In this document: positions 60,757 through 64,000 of the stretch, piece after piece
How the letters are laid out: every line of letters begins with the position of its first letter
Numbering within the stretch: the stretch's first letter is position 1
Source of the DNA: Candidatus Sacchlamyda saccharinae
GTDB lineage: Bacteria; Chlamydiota; Chlamydiia; Chlamydiales; Rhabdochlamydiaceae
Assembly (NCBI GenBank): GCA_030408505.1
Contig: JAUHQI010000002.1
Coordinates: 284,674 to 348,673 of the forward strand
DNA: 64,000 nt
Direction of reading: 5' to 3'
Program-made: the position numbers and the translations under genes
The notes under the pieces: model-generated
What the model was told of the DNA's origin: nothing
The model's input: only the letters and a program-made list of their open reading frames with translations
Database searches by the model: none

Positions 60757-60786
60757 TTGTAATCAAGTATTAATTCGTAGTATAAT
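60757..60786 (+). promoter_or_regulatory. Predicted promoter of the 60824 gene
   Basis: TTGTAA (60757-60762), an 18-base spacer and TATAAT (60781-60786) lie in A+T-rich DNA 37 bases before the start. A TAAGGA site precedes the ATG. Confidence 0.55.
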
Positions 60787-60823
60787 TACTTATTTATAAT
60801 ATCCTTAATAAGGACTGATAATT

Positions 60824-61315
60824 ATGACTACATTAAATGAATTACCAGGCTCTGGCACATTAAGCCCTCTCCTCGAAACAACCTATGAGGATTTTGGAGA
60901 TATTGAAGCCTCAAATGGTTCGTGGGGACAAGCTTATTTCCATTACTGCTCTGCGCTCGAATCAACTGAAGCAAAAGAAGTACAGGATAGGCTTTTGGCA
61001 AAAGCAAACAACGCATTTAAGGAGCATCAATCTCAAGCGAGTAAAGAAGCGCAAGGTACTATCGAGCTTTGCAATGCACAATTGAGAGGGAGAAGTCTTA
61101 TGAAATCTGAGGCCGTAGCTGTTCTTGTAGAAAATAAAGCGCTTGCCCAGATACAACTCCGAGATTTTGATGGAGCAATTAAGACCTGCAACCTATCTTT
61201 AAAAGGAAAATTCAATGATATCCCACATGCCACATCATACAAAATAAGTGAGATTCAAAAACTGGCTGAGGTTACAAGACTAGCAGCTCAAGGTCTTGTT
61301 GCATTTGGAGATTGA
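60824..61315 (+). CDS. Small TPR-like protein
   Basis: A 163-residue helical protein. Two TPR-like pairs are apparent: GSWGQAYFHYCSALESTEAK and VENKALAQIQLRDFDGAIKT then CNLSLKGKF. I recognise no specific family. It has its own promoter. A degenerate relative with an in-frame stop follows directly, so this locus appears to have been amplified and partly lost. Confidence 0.55.
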   Translation: MTTLNELPGSGTLSPLLETTYEDFGDIEASNGSWGQAYFHYCSALESTEAKEVQDRLLAKANNAFKEHQSQASKEAQGTIELCNAQLRGRSLMKSEAVAVLVENKALAQIQLRDFDGAIKTCNLSLKGKFNDIPHATSYKISEIQKLAEVTRLAAQGLVAFGD

Positions 61316-61317
61316 TC

Positions 61318-61530
61318 GTGGCGATACCAACAGAAAGATTCTAGAATGAATTAGAACCTCTTCCCCTTTCACCCTCTAGCTATATGAATTTTGACGAGAT
61401 TCTCGATCCACCTGAAGAGATAGATCTGCAAATGGCAGATCTTACTGCTGAGAGATCTCCCGATTGTTTTAAGGAAACACTGATCAATTCAATTCCCCAG
61501 ATCTTCGGCCAAAAGCGCTGGAAAACGTAA
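61318..61530 (+). pseudogene. Broken small gene of the same locus
   Basis: Starts GTG GCG ATA CCA like the other broken copy (MAIP), has a TAG at codon 9, then an open frame encoding PLSPSSYMNFDEILDPPEEI ... SIPQIFGQ to a TAA. Only the N-terminal, PDP-type part remains; its FPELF-like motif has become IPQIF. Confidence 0.5.
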
Positions 61531-61654
61531 TTTTCAATCTCCATTAACCCCCTAAGTTAATTACGACCTCCAAATTAACTTTTCCGACCTGTTAGGCTCG
61601 AATCCCTGAGAAAGCAATTAATCAGTCCTTCCTTAATGAAAACTCAGTGCTCGT

Positions 61655-62035
61655 TTGGCAAATAGAGAATTTGAGCAAATTTTGGAAGACACTGCGTCCC
61701 TAGAGACTTTCCCCAAACTATCACAAGCCTTGGTTCACTTTTTTCAAGGCGTCGCTTTTGAGCAGCTTACCTACTCCGATCTGGCAATAGCTTCAGCAGA
61801 CGAAGGCCTGACTCTCGAAACTGAGAAAGTTGACCCAAATCTTGCGATCAAACTGTCTGTATTAAAAACGAGCAGCCTATTCCAAGTAGGCCTACCTGGT
61901 TTAGCATACAGTGCCGGATCACGGGGACTCCAAATCGAGAATGTTAGGGATCTGCGCGCTCGAAATCTATTGCTCATCCTTCAGGCGAGTTTAATTTCGC
62001 ACTGGGATGGGCTTTGTCGTAGACCTCGCGCTTGA
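61655..62035 (+). pseudogene. Fragment of a TPR-like gene running into xerC
   Basis: An open frame of 126 codons with no ATG near its start (TTG with no ribosome-binding site) encodes helical repeats (LSQALVHFFQGVAFEQLTYS DLAIASADEGL split over two helices). It lacks the N-terminal PDP motif of its relatives. The last 20 codons are the antisense of xerC, so the natural C-terminus has been lost. It is probably a remnant. Confidence 0.45.
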
Positions 62036-62894
62036 GGCGAGAGGAAACTTTAGTATAAATTGTTGTGGTCACAAGGGAACTATGACCTAGGAGGACCTGG
62101 ATTGTTTTCAAGTCCATTCCATTTTCTAGCCAATGGGTTGCTATTGTATGGCGGATAGTGTGTGGAGTTACACTTGTAGGCAGGCCTGCAGCAAGAAGGT
62201 ACTTGGCAAAGTTCCGGTCTAGCGAGCGCATGGTGATCCGCTTGCCCCATCTATTGAGAAAAATCGCCTCTTTGTCAATATCTTCTCTATCGGGATGATC
62301 TAAGTAGTTTTCGATCCATTTGCAGGCTGATTCTGTAATAGGGATGACCCGCTCTTTCTTCCCTTTTCCAAGGATGCGCAGACAGAGATTGGTCGAGTCG
62401 AGATCAGAGCGGGAAAGACTACCGAGCTCGCTGATCCGCAGACCAGAGCTGTAGAGGAGCTCCATGATACATCTGTCACGAAAGCCTAAAAGGGTATCGG
62501 TATCGGGCTGCGAAAAGAGCCTTTCCACTTGCTCATAGGTGAGGGATTTGGGCAAGCTTTTTTCGAGTTTGGGGCTGTCGATCTCTTCCATCGGATTGGC
62601 ACGTACTTTGCGCTCTCTTTTGCAGTAGTTGAAGAAGGAGCGGAGGCAGGCAATCCGGCGCAAGAGGGTCCGCTTGGAAGCTTTAGCGGCAAAATTGAGG
62701 TGGGCAAGATAAGCACGCACTAGCCGCTTATCAATCTCATCGAGAGAGGAGATTTCAATCTTTTCTTCGTTAAGAAAATTTTGAAAGGACTGCAAGTCAA
62801 TACGGTAGCTTCGCAGTGTATGGACCGAGGCATTTTTGATCGTTTCTAGGTGGTGAAAAAAATCTTTTGTCGCTTCTTCAAACGCTCTTGTCAT
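61974..62894 (-). CDS. xerC: Tyrosine recombinase XerC-like
   Basis: Resolves chromosome dimers at dif. An N-terminal SAM-like DNA-binding domain (EATKDFFHHLETIKNASVHT) precedes the catalytic domain with the R-H-R-H-Y set: SGLRISELG, HTIRHTIATHWLENG, LGHSSLVTTTIYT. I start at 62894 (MTRAFEEATKDF); a start at 62924 would leave three bases to the divergent ABC-F gene. In C. trachomatis xerC is also beside an ABC ATPase gene (CT347/CT348), which supports XerC over XerD. Confidence 0.88.
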   Translation of the reverse strand: MTRAFEEATKDFFHHLETIKNASVHTLRSYRIDLQSFQNFLNEEKIEISSLDEIDKRLVRAYLAHLNFAAKASKRTLLRRIACLRSFFNYCKRERKVRANPMEEIDSPKLEKSLPKSLTYEQVERLFSQPDTDTLLGFRDRCIMELLYSSGLRISELGSLSRSDLDSTNLCLRILGKGKKERVIPITESACKWIENYLDHPDREDIDKEAIFLNRWGKRITMRSLDRNFAKYLLAAGLPTSVTPHTIRHTIATHWLENGMDLKTIQVLLGHSSLVTTTIYTKVSSRLKREVYDKAHPSAKLNSPEG

Positions 62895-62927
62895 AGGACC
62901 CTTTTTCTGGTATGCTAGCTTCATTAT

Positions 62928-64000
62928 ATGATTACGCTTAATTCAGTCACAAAAAAAGTGGGCACGCGCCTGCTGTTCGAAGATGTCACGGTCACTTTTA
63001 ATGAGGGTGCACGCTATGGTCTAACAGGCCCCAATGGCGCTGGCAAGTCTACCCTTTTAAAAATTGTGATGGGGATTGAAGAGCCCACCTCTGGCTCTGT
63101 TTCTTTGCCCCGAAAAGTCGGATTTTTAAAGCAGAACATTGAAGACTACGCCGAGGAGCGGATCATCGATACAATCATCATGGGCAACAAGCGCCTATGG
63201 GATACCCTCGTCGAGCGGGATCGCCTTTATGAAGAAGAGATGACCGACGAAGTGGGCATGCGCCTGGCTGAGCTGGAAGAGATCGTTGGCGAAGAAGATG
63301 GCTATACAGCTGAATCTGATGCCGAGATGCTTTTAGAAGGGATGGGCCTTGCCAAAGAACACTGGCATGAAAAGATGCACACAATCCCAACGGATATCCA
63401 GTTCCGCGTAATGCTCTGCCAAGCTCTGTTTGGCTCGCCACCAGCACTGATTCTCGATGAACCGACCAACCACCTCGACCTCGAGTCGATCACCTGGCTT
63501 GAAAACTTCCTCCATAGTTATAATGGCACGCTGATTGTGGTCAGCCACGACAGACACTTCCTCAATGCAGTCACCACACACATCGCCGACATCGATTTTG
63601 AAACAATCATCCTCTATCCCGGCAACTATGATGAGATGGTCGTGGCCAAAACCTCTGTCCGAGAAAGAGCCGAACTAGACAATAAAGCTAAAGAGAAAAA
63701 AGTCGCCCAGCTAAGGGAATTCGTCTCTAAATTTAGCGCGGGAACAAGAGCTTCTCAGGTCCAGTCTCGCATGCGAGAAATTGAGAGATTGCAGCCGACA
63801 GATCTAAAAAAATCGAACATCCAACGTCCCTACATCCGCTTCTACCCCCCCGAAACCCCTTCTGGCCAGATGGTATACCGGATCGAAGAGATCCAAAAAG
63901 CCTACGATGGTCCTGAGGTGATCAGCGGGTTTTCCTATGACATCATCCGAGGCGATAAGATCGCCATCATTGGAAACAACGGACGCGGGAAAACCACCCT
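62928..64000 (+). CDS. ABC-F family ATPase, partial (runs off the window)
   Basis: Soluble duplicated ATPase acting on ribosomes. The first domain shows Walker A GPNGAGKSTLL (residues about 34-44) and Walker B LILDEPTNHLDLES. The signature region TDIQFRVMLCQALF lacks the usual LSGG, as in YbiT-type members. The inter-domain linker (KAKEKKVAQLREFVSKFSAG then TRASQVQSRMREIERLQ) follows. The second domain begins YRIEEIQKAYDGPEVISGFS and its Walker A (GNNGRGKTT) ends the window. Confidence 0.9.
   Translation, partial: MITLNSVTKKVGTRLLFEDVTVTFNEGARYGLTGPNGAGKSTLLKIVMGIEEPTSGSVSLPRKVGFLKQNIEDYAEERIIDTIIMGNKRLWDTLVERDRLYEEEMTDEVGMRLAELEEIVGEEDGYTAESDAEMLLEGMGLAKEHWHEKMHTIPTDIQFRVMLCQALFGSPPALILDEPTNHLDLESITWLENFLHSYNGTLIVVSHDRHFLNAVTTHIADIDFETIILYPGNYDEMVVAKTSVRERAELDNKAKEKKVAQLREFVSKFSAGTRASQVQSRMREIERLQPTDLKKSNIQRPYIRFYPPETPSGQMVYRIEEIQKAYDGPEVISGFSYDIIRGDKIAIIGNNGRGKTT

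Overview
The window looks like a chromosome segment of an environmental (amoeba-type) member of the Chlamydiota rather than a classical Chlamydia. The evidence is the combination of an ATP/ADP translocase, a chlamydial-type type III secretion (T3SS) operon in the order chaperone-sctD-E-F-G-x-N-O-P-Q-kinase-sctC, the blocks tig-clpP-clpX and SNF2-mreB-pckG, the block glyA-clpP-dapF, the kdsA-lptC-lptA-lptB block, and rnpB directly behind a CdsZ-like gene. Genes absent from the small Chlamydia genomes as I know them (GT9 heptosyltransferase-like protein, beta-carbonic anhydrase, toxin-antitoxin modules, MITE and IS scars) argue for a Parachlamydia/Waddlia/Simkania-like lineage. The family cannot be fixed from sequence reading alone.

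Layout. Positions 1-1318 are decayed accessory DNA: an IS21-like double end, a ruined zeta-toxin-like gene, and a 164-bp MITE with a TCA target duplication. 1343-8507 holds an unknown gene, dapB (lysine/meso-diaminopimelate), the translationally coupled kdsA-lptC-lptA-lptB cluster (Kdo synthesis and LPS transport), the energy-parasitism transporter and a convergent GT9 glycosyltransferase. 8558-17244 holds ndk and a long minus-strand operon SNF2-mreB-carbonic anhydrase-[HigBA toxin-antitoxin]-pckG-FkbM-like methyltransferase. 17619-21108 is tRNA-Gly, trigger factor with a histone-like tail, clpP and clpX.

21094-30899 is a minus-strand accessory block of likely host-interaction proteins: an HEXXH metallopeptidase-like protein flanked by two paralogous small proteins, a 731-residue protein of unknown function, and four consecutive proteins sharing one N-terminal module, one of which has CopB/IpaB-like membrane hairpins (candidate T3SS translocators). 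A strong consensus sigma-70 promoter precedes the four-gene set. 31040-46204 is the T3SS operon on the plus strand. It contains a duplicated SctP-type gene, a SctI-like candidate, a predicted internal start in sctQ, a kinase fused to a degenerate PP2C/SpoIIE-like domain, a small RING-H2-like protein, and a secretin with nine tandem N-domain repeats.

47035-50735 is a patchwork: a YidD-like gene interrupted at its 3' end by an AbiE toxin-antitoxin cassette, a deleted copy of der, a second diverged YidD 3' end, and an amino-acid permease cassette bounded by near-identical 18-bp repeats. 50733-64000 returns to chlamydial core genes (der, a second SWIM-SNF2 helicase, dapF, clpP, glyA, cdsZ-like, rnpB, xerC, an ABC-F ATPase), interrupted at 60035-62035 by a degenerating family of small helical-repeat genes.

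No CRISPR array, rRNA operon or replication origin was seen.
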